Positions 35,201-46,047 of a DNA stretch of 64,000 nucleotides are shown piece by piece. The number at the start of each line of letters is the position of its first letter. Positions within the stretch are counted from its first letter, which is position 1. A program made the position numbers and the translations under genes. Origin of the DNA: Prostheceraeus crozeri (taxonomy: Eukaryota; Platyhelminthes; Polycladida; Euryleptidae); assembly GCA_907163375.1 (NCBI GenBank), contig CAJQUW010003414.1, forward strand, positions 124,001-188,000, written 5' to 3'. The notes beneath the pieces were generated by a model. That model had not been told where the DNA came from. It made no database searches and saw only the letters and a list, made by a program, of their open reading frames with translations.

Positions 35201-35640
35201 ATCTGCTGACATAATACCATAGCAATCGAACAATGAGCAGCCAGTTCAACATTAAACAAGCCAAAATGTGCAAAGTTTCAGTGACTGTTATCAACCAGAT
35301 CACACAGCAAAGAGACACAGTCGATGTCAAGTTCTACAGAGAAGTTTGTGAACGTTTTTCATGCGCCTGCTATCTTTTTTTAAAATGATCGGAGGGCCCA
35401 ACATTATCGAGAAAACTTTTGTACAATGATCTGAAATCTTCGAATCTGAAGGAGTCGTGGCGATCGGAGCATTTTGAAGGAATTCACAGCAATCCGCAAA
35501 CGACGCACGACTATTTTTCCTATCTCTGTAAGGTATTAAAAATTTCTTTTTGCCCACTTATTAAGTTCCTGCATGTGCCATCTGTTTGAATCAGTTTGCA
35601 CTTCTAGCAAAGTGACACGATTAAACAATCTGTTTCTGTG
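35201..35640 (+). repeat. Inverted-pair repeat, copy B (empty-site copy)
   Basis: Reverse complement of 27857-28566. It lacks both the 265-bp extra segment and the 525-bp retroelement found in copy A. Upstream, 34940-35128 is the direct repeat of 31798-31975. Confidence 0.75.
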
Positions 35641-36224
35641 TCAACATATTTTCGCTCGGAATGTGCGTCGAATTGCCAGATTTCTATTACTCGATTGCCG
35701 AGCGTGAGAGCAGGTGGTAAATGCAGCTGCGCGCCGAATCGGCACGTCAATGAAACTTGATCTAGCATTAACTGGCGCCGGAGTTGACGCTAGGCTTTCT
35801 CTATTAATACGGAACTCAAGTTGCTACTGCCCCTAGTAGCAATTTGCCTAGCGCTACCCCTAGGAAATGCTATAGCAAATGCTAGCCCTATTAATACGTA
35901 AGTTGCTGCCTAGGTTAGTGTTTAGTGTTATCTCTATTGACACGGCCCATGGCCCCTTCGAGCTAGTTAGTGCCAATGACATGGGGGCACCCATGTATGG
36001 CAGTATGTCCCTAAGACGTCAGAGTCAGCTCATCGCTAGATAATGTGGAGGATAAGAAGAACCAGAAAAAAGGTGGGGTGATGCTTGTAGGATATTCTAA
36101 AAGAGCTTCAGCGCCTATTTGCTGCCGTGGTAAACAGTAACACATGAGTTCTTATTGTTCTTATTGTTGTCCTCTTTAATGCAGTAACTAATTATCGCTC
36201 TTCTCCTTCTCCTTTATGGTGCAG
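35641..36224. other. Intron sequence with short repeated motif
   Basis: Between 35795 and 35945 the motif CTATTAATACG or a near match occurs three times (CTATTAATACGG, CTATTAATACGT, CTATTGACACGG), each near GTTGCT or TAGTG sequence, with several CTAGC/GCTAG half-sites. It may be the end of a small MITE. The region ends in acceptor CTTTATGGTGCAG. Confidence 0.4.
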
Positions 36225-36431
36225 GTGTCAAGGGTCACATGGCTGATTTGAATCCACATTTCAATTTTCATGGAAATATGATTCCTCACAATACAGGAGA
36301 ATTCGGAAATCAGTGTCGCAATGACGGCAATTGGATTATCAAAGCTTCGGATCCCGTTTGTGTGGTGTTTGATGAAAAGAATGAAGACTTAACCCTCGAC
36401 ATCTGCATTGTTCCCTACTGCAGTAAGCAGC
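36225..36431 (+). CDS. Host receptor gene, exon d: second half of kringle domain
   Basis: A 207-bp exon, phase 1 at both ends, with acceptor CTTTATGGTGCAG and donor AGC|GTAAGTA. It encodes GNQCRNDGNW, then DPVCVVFDEKNEDLTLDICI, then VPYC. These give kringle cysteines 3 to 6 in the standard spacing NxCRN...P(x)C...(x)C(x)IPxC. Together with exon c all six cysteines (1-6, 2-4, 3-5 pairing in the family) are present. It leaves in phase 1 and joins the receptor exon as SKQ-R-GLFIDRR. It is 11.6 kb from its partner exon, yet the phases agree and no other half-kringle is seen in between. Confidence 0.75.
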
Positions 36432-36949
36432 GTAAGTATAATGTATTTTCCTATTTCATCGTTGAATACCGGGTATGGTCTTCGGGAGGCATTATCGGAG
36501 GATCAGTCCGTAGGTTGGTCATCAACAAATTGAATAACACGATGAAATCGACACGAAGTCAACCGTTAATTGCATCGATAGCGAAGTGGCTACCTTCTTG
36601 GGCAGCTGACATTGAAATCGTTGGTTTGAGTCCAATCAAATACAGTTTTCAGATATCTATTTGGTCGCTAAAAATCGAGTATGATGAATAACACTGAAGT
36701 TTTCGATACCAAAGCAATGATGGCTATTTTGAGTAACAATAGAATGGAATGAAATAAACGACAGATTTAATTGTCAAGGATGTGCGTCTGGTAGAATAGC
36801 AATATGACCTCTAGAATAGGAAGTCAAGTTTCATGCAATACACAATAGTGGCACATAAATCGCATGCATTTGAATCAGTCACATGAGTAAATCTAAGCTT
36901 CATGCCCCAACTAAGTTCCCTGGATGTGCCGCTACCTTGAGTCAATTTC
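36432..36949. other. Intron sequence, nothing recognised
   Basis: No signal beyond the donor at 36432. Confidence 0.35.
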
Positions 36950-37035
36950 CATTCTAGTCAACTTCAGGTAGATAGCTTACTATTGTGGACCCAGGATAAA
37001 CCTCTGCCTACCAACTGAGCTACGAGCCGCTTGCA
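36950..37035 (-). other. tRNA-like or SINE fragment
   Basis: The minus strand reads GGCTCGTAGCTCAGTTGGTA (tRNA A-box and D-arm like), then GCAGAGGTTTATCCTGGGTC. A B-box-like GGTTTGATCC lies upstream instead of downstream, so this is not an intact tRNA. It is a tRNA-derived SINE fragment or a rearranged tRNA relic. Confidence 0.35.
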
Positions 37036-37725
37036 TGCGACTGTGTCAATTGGCAGGATCAAACCCTCACAATCAGACATCAGTTGTCATAGGTATTATA
37101 ATCAATGAATAAATAACTCGTCACAATTGTGACCGCAACATTGAGGTGGTTAGCGTGGATGGATTGTCCACCAAAGCATCTTAAACCTTGTAGTAAATGC
37201 AAACACGAAAGAGAGAACACCTGTGATGATCCGGGAATTGAAGAAATACAAATTTATGCAATTACTTTAATGGAAAATCCTAGAGGAAACTAGTTTATAA
37301 GTCTAGAACGCATAGATATAAGTACTATCAAAAACATTGTGATCCATGCATGGTACGTAATATATATGGATGGACAAGCTACCAACATGAAAATATCAGG
37401 AAAAATGAAACTTAAAACTGATGTTTTTTTATTTTTGCAATCCGAAGACGAAAATACAAGTCTAATACCAACGACGAGATGCTAGCCTTATATTATTAAT
37501 GAGGATGTACAAAACTGAAGAAAGTTGAATTTTCAGATTACTATGCATGGAGATGCGAGCTCCTAGGTATGCAAGCAGTGCAAGTAGTCAGGGAGAAACC
37601 ATGTGACTTCAAAAAGAAGGACATCGGCCATCAATCTCCAACTCGGACCACATGGTGTGGACAAATCGACCAAATCGAATGAACTATTAGGCAGTACTCT
37701 CCATACCTGAAGAAGCGTAGCTAAA
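37036..37725. other. Intron sequence, nothing recognised
   Basis: No coding or repeat signal. Confidence 0.35.
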
Positions 37726-38400
37726 TTATAAAGTAATCCCATCATTACCAAAGGCAAGATGGAATTTCATGGGACCTCTTTCTTTAGAATTGTTGATCAG
37801 ACTATATGTAATTTGACAACCTCGAAAGATCGAAGCATCCATGGATGTTGTGAAGCCTTCCGCAAATTGCTTGTTTGCTATGGAAATGTGAGTATCCCAC
37901 ACAGCTTCGAAAAGCACTGTGTCCCAGGCTGGCATACAATCTGTTCTCAACTTAACAGTAAAACACGCGACGACCAGATAGAAGAACGACAAGAAATTAC
38001 AAACAAGCAATTGAAGCACCTAGATAAAGTGCGAGAGGAAAAATGGATGCAAACGATAGAGATCATAGATATCAAGCTTTCGAATAGGACAACCTGGAAA
38101 GCCTTGAACAGATTCACCTGATCACAGTGAAAAACAGGCCTACCTGCCTCTCCAAACAACCAAATGAATTTCCTCTAGCCTCCCACTGAATGGAAGGTTG
38201 AATAATCTTGATGATAGGTTTACACAAGTCGATTCTGAACAAAAAAGCAGCACGGAACAAATCTAACACTGCCGACGACCAGTGCAAAGACATCACATCA
38301 GTTGGAGTGGAAAAATCATTGAATACTCTGAAGCTCAGGAAAACACCAGATTCTGACCGCAATCACCCAGAGCTCCATGCAAAGTCCATCGCAACTCTGT
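37726..38400 (+). pseudogene. LINE remnant: linker between endonuclease and reverse transcriptase
   Basis: Plus-strand frames contain KHCVPGWHTICSQLNSKTRD and then TWKALNRFT. They continue in another frame with KSLNTLKLRKTPDSD and HPELHAKSIATLF. The VPGW(x)n...R...W order followed by K(x)PG(x)D-like sequence is what is found between the endonuclease and reverse transcriptase of many LINEs (RTE/CR1-like). No catalytic motif survives. It is a dead fragment. Confidence 0.55.
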
Positions 38401-38744
38401 TCGATTGTTGGCGGTTTTTCTCTACATGTGTAAGCATGCAGCGAATACCTGTAACGCAAATTATTAATACGAAATATCTGAATGCTCAACCATTTTTAAT
38501 AAATTCAAGAAATGCTAAACACATCTCTTCTGCTCATTTATTGAAATTTATTGTCATAGCGGATAGACCTCAATATGTCCTCAAAATGTTTTCTTACAGC
38601 CCGAACTTGAGTTATTGTCTCATGTTTCGGTGGTCGGATGATGCATAATGACGATTCCGATGTGAGCGGATATCACATGTAGTCGTCTCTCACAAGCCTA
38701 CTCATGTCATCGGCATTCACTGTACATGTCTCTGGTACACATAC
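38401..38744. other. Intron sequence, nothing recognised
   Basis: No signal that I can support. Confidence 0.35.
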
Positions 38745-38925
38745 ACTGAAAATCGCTTGCTACCAGTCACGTAAGAATGATGCACACCAAAATATTTTTT
38801 GGTATATTTTTGTGTCGATTTGTATGCTTTTCGCATGCTATTTCAACTGTGGTATGATTTACATACTAAAGCCATTCCAGTACAATGCTAAAGGAAAACA
38901 TGAATGATGTATGTATTTCTCTCAT
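38745..38925 (+). repeat. Dispersed repeat R1, copy 2 (partial)
   Basis: Aligns with 1-335 (reverse) and 61722-62029 (direct) over the GATGCACACCAAAATATTTT to TACAATGCTAAAGGAAA part. It is older and shorter. Confidence 0.6.
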
Positions 38926-39047
38926 TGTTAGATTGGATTTCTCTTCATAAACCAACGACATCTAGTGATACGTCCAATCTGAAATGCAGCTATTGATCTT
39001 TCCTTCTATCTAAAGAGATATCTTTGAATCTATGAATCAAATAAGCG

Positions 39048-41446
39048 CAGAGCTGGAAAAATTCCACTGAAATTTTTTAATTCCAATTCCAGAGCAGAAA
39101 TTTCAATTCCAATTCCAATTCCAGTCCAACCAGTTCAATTCCAATTCCAATTCCAATTCCATAATGAGATTCAATTCCGATAATTGCATGGCGCGTATAT
39201 GTTAATGTATCTAAAGTTTCCTCACTTCAATCTAACCCATGTGCCGGTATCGTATCCTCGTTATTCCTGTGTGCCGTTCCCTGCGTCGTTCCTATGTGCG
39301 TTCTCATGTTCATAGTTCACATTTCTTGTGTACATGTACATGTATATATGTAGCCGGTCAACCTACGCCATTTTCGTTTCGTAAACGAGATATTCAACAT
39401 CTTGTGAAAAAGAGAAAAGAAAACTAACGGTCAGCAAAGAATCAAACGCTGAGAGAGAGCATAGAAATTAACAGTACCATAGAAAGTCCTAGAATGGAAA
39501 TTGCATGAAAATTATGGCACACGCCGGGGGAACTAAGTTGGGGCAAAACGCAAATTGGCTGATTTCCATGTTTCTTATTTGTATTTATATTGATCAAGCC
39601 AAATTGTGAGCTGGATTGCTGCCCCTTGTCCAAAGATCATACACAAAAGCAATAGTGAATTACAAAATACTGTGGCGACAGGATGACAAAGAAAGAAATC
39701 CTTTAAAACGCTCTGTACGTTCATCATTTTGAAATATCGCTCCTATAATCTATCAAGAGTATTATCAGTCACATATGCAACTTGCATTGTCGATTTACAG
39801 AACATACATTCCTCCAGCTTGAAATCAGAGGTCAAGAAATCTCAGAGTATTCATTTTACTTGAAAGGGCTCCCCTGTTCACTATATTCGAACAATTTTCA
39901 AAATCTTTACATGCTTTCGAATATCAGCTTCCAAAATATCATCACACTATATCACATGTGTCATTTAATGATTAATTGAAAAATTCCAGCGACTATTCAC
40001 TTATCTGAGAAATTATTGTCGGTGAAGAAGCTTTCAATGTGTTTATTCGACAAAAGCGCTAGGTTTCTTAACCGTATGAAGGAGAAATCATCCTATAATT
40101 AGATTTTTTCTATTGAATTCTTGAGATATTCTTACAACCAGTGCACCGCCCACTTTCAATTATGACTTTGTGGACCAATTTTTAATTCGAATTTTGAAAA
40201 ATAGTTGTTAATGACTGCTGCAAATCGACACAATATACCAGCCCAGGGAATAGTAGGCTATGCCACATGAAACAATGGCACCTGAGAGAGAGAAGGGGAG
40301 ATGCGAATAAATCTATTAATAAACTGACAGAAGAAAGAAATTCAATGTGCGAATAACGTGATTGTTGATGAAAGAAAAAACGATGATAAAAATGATATCA
40401 TGAAAACTGATTAATGGTCCATGTTAAAAAAGGAGATTAAAAATTCCGTGATAAGAACGAAATGTGGTCGGGTCGAAAGCTAACGAGCAGAGATTAAAGG
40501 AAACTCTTTCAATTTTCAAAAGAAAGTGGATTTATCGTCAAGTGTCCAACATTTGCATAAATTAGAGACGATGAGAAATTGAAACAACAACTACCAACAG
40601 CAACACATACGACATCTTCAGTAGCTGTTAGAAGAACTCCGGGCTCTCGCGGTATAACTTGACTACAGAAGTAACAACTACAACTGCCTACCAGCAAACA
40701 ACAACACAGTAGCGTATGCGGCAACACATCAGCGAGCGCGATTGAAGATTGACGGTATAAATGACACTGATATTCATGATATTTATGATATTATTTTGGT
40801 ATAAGTGAGTCCGATCGAATTGAAGTGAATTCAACATCAAGAAGTGAACTGCAAGTTTAAAGTTTTTCTTTTATCATTGAGTATCGTATTTGTATAACTA
40901 TAGTCTTGAAAATTAATATTGTCAATTGATGAGATTGGAAGTTGAATAGTATTTTATGCCATTTCCATTTTAATTGAATCATTAATTATTAGAATAATTT
41001 GTTGACACTGTCTATATTGTGATTTGAACTGACAGGCTGCCCTTTAATGCAGGGTTAATTTTCCTCTTTCCAAATCGATTGTTTTTCGTGTGTACAACAA
41101 TTAAGTTAATCTCCAATTTTTGTGCTTATCCAATCAATAACTAAATTCAACAATTTTTTTATTTTGATTAATTATCTTACCTGATAAATAACTAAATAAC
41201 AGATTGAACGAAGATGATTATCTTTTGCGTGCAGTTAACACAACGGCCGAATACTGTGATTTCAATTTTTGTACAAATAGATTTATCACAGGTCTATCGA
41301 AAAAGTGGAATTGAGGTTTATCAAGGTCAATTCCAATTCCAGTAGATTTAAATATCGTCAATTCCAATTCCAATTTCGACGAAAAATGGAATTACACATG
41401 TAATTCCGGGTCGGAATTAATTCCAATTCCGACTTTACCAACTCTG
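39048..41446. mobile_element. Non-autonomous hAT transposon, 2399 bp
   Basis: A perfect 8-bp target duplication AATAAGCG (39040-39047 and 41447-41454) flanks ends that read CAGAGCTGGAAAA at the left and, reversed, CAGAGTTGGTAAA at the right. An 8-bp duplication with CAGAG-type ends is the hAT hallmark. Both subterminal regions are arrays of AATTCC/GGAATT units (39080-39175 and 41320-41430). No transposase is visible; the small frames inside are not recognisable. Confidence 0.9.
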
Positions 41447-41454
41447 AATAAGCG

Positions 41455-42537
41455 GCAATGTGATGCTGTCGACAATTCCTCATCCAATTGTCATCTGAAT
41501 TCTCAATGATCGGTTTCAATTTAGTCTCATTTCAAGTTTAGCTATGTTGATGTCATGTGGTTGATGTTTGCGGTTGTGCTCAGACTGTGGTGGATTCCTT
41601 TCTGCCCGAGAAAAATATGAATGTTTTCTTTTGAAATTGTCACAAAATACATGTACATTGACTTTGGCAATTTTCAATGCTTTGTCAGGATTTACATGGC
41701 AATTTGTAAGGTTTGGATTGGAATAATTCACAATACATCACAAATTTAGACGTTGCTTTCTTGTAATTTTCATTATTTATTTTCATGACGATTCAACAGC
41801 CCTACATCCGATGACTGTAAAAGTTTTAAGTTTTTCATGCTATAAATTCGAGCAAATTTTTGAAGTACCTTTCTCTGTTATTTCTAAAATCTGGTTGTGA
41901 TTTGTCATGACAAACATGACAATTTACGAAGCACGCATTGCGATTTATTTGATGTCCTTTGACTGGTTATAGACCTACTTACATCACAAATGTGACAACC
42001 TCGAAAATGGTGTTTCCTATAGACGCATGCATGCATATTAGACAAATAGGCATTCCAAAATAAAAAGGTTGCAACGGGAAACTGTGTGATAAATTAATGA
42101 GTGGCTACTCAACAGCCTAGTGAGCTGTACCGTAACGCTCTGATATCTTGATTGTATATATGATTATGTACTATATAATATCATTCAAATAAATGATAAT
42201 ATAAGATTGACAAAATCAGAGGTGCTGGCAATAATAAAAAGCAAACTGTATATTTTTGACCATTCCAGAAAAAGTCCGAAAATCTTTTCAGCATGCAAAA
42301 GATATCGAGGAAATTCACACTGTTGCCCAATTTTCATCAAACAATTCTGGCGTGTTGGTATTGAAATTCTGCATCACGTTCAATATTATTTCGGGAGGAC
42401 TACTGCTCAAAACTGCCCACTTAACAAAGTGGCATGCATATCAAGATGGCCTATGAAACTTCAGCATTCTCTTGGTACAATGTCTACAAGAATTGAACTG
42501 CAACTTCCGAAATTTGCATTCAAAATTTCCTGATTCA
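41455..42537. other. Intron sequence, nothing firm
   Basis: A frame at 42207-42533 overlaps a second open frame at 42256-42456. I recognise neither. Confidence 0.3.
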
Positions 42538-42680
42538 AGGCATTTTGTCAATAAAGATCACTCAAAAGTTTATAGCACTTGCTACTGTTTTGCAAGCAGT
42601 TTGATAATGACATCTAAGAGTTAAACTTACGATACTTGGAATACTGAATTCGATTTTAGTGCACGCATGTCTAAGGCATT
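42538..42680 (+). repeat. Dispersed repeat R1, copy 3 (partial)
   Basis: Matches the 3' part of the family (GTCAATAAAGATCAC, then TGAATTCGATTTTA, then AAGGCATT). Confidence 0.55.
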
Positions 42681-43443
42681 TCATAAATAATCATTAGGTA
42701 TTCAACCAACAACAATTACATCTTATGTAATTTTGAAATTAGGCATATTATCAATCCAAAATAAAAGCACATTATAATTCATGAAAACAAATATAGCTAT
42801 GTGTGAGATATATCAGTCAACATGGCTTCACAAACAATATCGTTGATTGAAATGATGTTTATCAACTGAATCATGAAGTGAGGGTAAATAATAGTCGTGT
42901 TAATGTTGTTAGGCAAGTAGCAAGGACGACATAAATCATTGCTCAATAGTTCTTATGTAGCTGATGTACTCTAAATACCACGCTATCCATAAGAATGCAC
43001 ATGCCTGGTGCTACAGAAAGAAGCTATTTGAAAGTAGCATGTAATACATATAATTTTTCTGGTGGGTGACTTAAAACTCTACATACGAAAGCTATACAAA
43101 TGAGGACCAATTTGCATCGGGCGGCTTAACTAAAGCATACCAACAACTCGTATTTCATCGTAAAGCAGCCTATCACAGACAGAGTAGTTCGTATCGCTAC
43201 ATCCCAATCACATACGGAAGTAAGCGAGCTTTCATTTGAAAAACATATCTGATATCTGTAAACATACGAGAATCTCATATCAAATGCTAGTTTCAAATTG
43301 TATGTAAATTTGGTATATGTTAGTGCGTAACTTTCGTATCCAGCAGTTTACAATGCATTTGTACACTTTTAGCACACGTGGAGTAATGCCGCTATTCGTG
43401 AGTAGTATGTAGTGGTTCCTGAAGATCTTTTATGCGTGTGATA
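42681..43443. other. Intron sequence, nothing firm
   Basis: Low-level similarity to R1-type wording (GCATACCAACAACTCG) around 43130. Otherwise nothing. Confidence 0.3.
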
Positions 43444-44453
43444 CAGAGCTGATCATAAAAAAAGGACCACCTAAATTTCGTTGGAATTCAATCGATTTTC
43501 ATGTCTTCCAATCCCGTCGCACATCAACGTGTCATACATCATTCGAGAGCTTGAATTCTCAGCTTTAAAATGAGCTATGATAGACTTGTATCCGTTATTG
43601 TATTTGCTGACCAGTGCTCAAAATGCTACATCTGAGTGTGATAATGAATCAGGCACGGAGAGAACGAGCATTTTCTGAGCTCTCATTGACATATTGTTCA
43701 TCAAAATCGGTGAGCTTATAAAAAATTGGTTACATCGTGAAGTTATCACAAAATCATGACGCTTTTGGTTGAAAATGTTGTGATCTCACTTTTTCATCAA
43801 AAATGTTCATGTTTGGTATCCTCTGAATCCTTGTGATGTGAAGAGTGCTAATATGCAAGTTTTGCTTATATAAGTTCAATAGTTATTTTTCAAACTTCTA
43901 AAATGTTTTTCTCATTTCCGCAAAAGTACACAAACAATCGGCTGCTGCTATGAGAGAACAAATTGTCACAAATTGTCTTGTTTTGAACCTTCGTTCACCT
44001 TACATGTTGTTTGTGTACTTCTGCTGAGACTTTTGAACTTATATGAACATAACTTGCATATTTGTATTGTTCATCACATCGCAAGGATTCCGAAGATGCC
44101 AAACATAGACACCTTTGACGAAAAAGTGAGAATATAACATTTTCAACCAAAAAGGTCATGACGGTTTTATGACCTGTATGTCAAAAGAGAGCTCAGAAAA
44201 TACTCGTTCTCCCCGTGCCTGATTCATTATCATGCTCACACGTTTTCTTATTGAAAAATTCAGCGATCTTCATATTACAAGCACTGGTCAGCAAATACAA
44301 TGACGGATACAAGTCTATCATAGCTCATTTTAAAGCTAAGAATGCAAGCTCTTGAATGATATGTGGCACGTTGAGATGCGACACGATTGGAAGGCATGAA
44401 AATCGATTGAATTCCAACGGAATTGAGGTGATCCGTTTTCATGATCAGCTCTG
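43444..44453. repeat. Large fold-back element, about 490-bp arms
   Basis: 43444-43945 and 43995-44453 are reverse complements at roughly 80%, from the outer CAGAGCTGATCAT/ATGATCAGCTCTG to an inner region near CAAAAGTACACAAACAA, with a spacer of about 50 bp. The right arm plus 100 bp beyond is duplicated at 49386-49663. There is no coding capacity. Confidence 0.85.
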
Positions 44454-44557
44454 TGGTGGCGCCGAAACAACCGCCAATCTCATCGATCACATCATCAGAG
44501 AATCTTAGACGTCTTCACCAACAGTAATTTTTCAGGTAAGACAGCTGGGTTACTTAT
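44280..44557 (+). repeat. 278-bp direct repeat, left copy
   Basis: Equal in length to 49386-49663 with about six substitutions and no indels. It ends six bases before the terminal repeat of the 4.8-kb transposon. Confidence 0.9.
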
Positions 44558-46047
44558 CGTCGGCTACATTCCAAACTCACGTATCTCAATTTTCGACAAT
44601 CGTGGAAAATTAAATAGATAAGTTTTCAATATAGAAAATTTCGACGTACAGTGAAACCTTTTATTTATATGACTTCTTATTTGACATACGCAATTATATG
44701 ACAGTTAGCTATACTTATATAGGCGTAATTTATCAATTTGATGTTTTGTATAGTCATTAAAAGGTTTTGTTATGATACATGAGTTTGGAGTAACTGATTT
44801 CCGCATTACAGTTAAAAATGCGTGGAATAATAAATCATAATTAAGTTAAACCAATAATGAAAAGGGAAACCCGCTGTATAATTCTGAAGTTCTTAGACGT
44901 TCTGATAATCAAAAAAGCTAAGATAGCAACAAACCCGACCATAAAAGGGGGCTGGTTATTGCATGCAGTAGGCCTAGCTTATAGGTACATAAAGGACATG
45001 ATGTAGCCTAAGTTTTGAGAAGTTATTGCAATTTTTAACTGCTGTAATTTTCCAACGTTTACGTGATTTTGTAAATGGAAGCGCAGGGTGTTTTCAACAA
45101 GATTGGCCAGAGGGATTTGCCTGGACCTATCAAATTGAATTAGCCTACACGACCTAAAAGAATAGCCATAGGCTAGGCCTGAGGATATCTTAGGTCCTAA
45201 GATTTTTAGCCGTTGGCTCTGAAACAAATTATAGGGCCAATAATTACTGCTCATCAAGACTCTTCATGTATAGATATACATGTAAATTGTGTATTATACC
45301 TTACAGTCATTACATGAGCAGGCTAAGATGCGGGCTTATACGAGCTACAAAGATTGTCTAAAATAATCAATATGATGGTACGCTGGAGACACGGCATTGT
45401 AGGCTTTATTATTGGCTATTTGAAGTAGATCTGTATCATTGGTATAAGCTGAACACATCTTACGCTAGTTTTACTTTTCAAATTAAGACTGCAATTTGAA
45501 CATTGATTTTAGTGAATACGTAATAACTACGTACTATACTTCTACTTCTAGCTAGTTCAAAAAATCATAAACGTAAAGTTTATAGCCTAACATAAACATA
45601 GGCCTAAAATCATAAACATGATGTCTTTTACAACTCCATCGTTATACAAGGCTTGTATAGCCTGTGTATTTTTATATTAAGATTATTTCAAAACGTTTTG
45701 GGGCCTAATGAGTACTTTATTGCAATGTTGAATAAACGATTATAATCATGCACTCGTTCGGTTAGTATCTAACGAACTGAATAGGTCGATGCCAAATTTG
45801 ATTGCAATCATCGTATTTGGCTATAATCATGTTCAAATATCATTAAAACATGTAGGCATAATCGATGCATCATTAAAGTACACCTATATTCCAAATATCA
45901 ATAATTGATTCAATCAAAAACATGAATTTAGAAGACAATGAGCAGTACAATATTTCAACAACGATAATTGCAGTAGTACATTTAATGTGTAATTGATTTG
46001 CAATAATTTGTACATTGTAATTGTATCAAAAATAAGGAATGAGGGTA

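Noticed and set aside
36950-37035. Functional tRNA gene
   Set aside because: A-box and B-box stand in the wrong order and no cloverleaf can be drawn. Kept only as a tRNA-like fragment.
40509-40727. Small Cys-rich frame inside the hAT element
   Set aside because: No signal peptide plus mature-domain pattern that I trust, no splice sites, and the element is otherwise non-coding.
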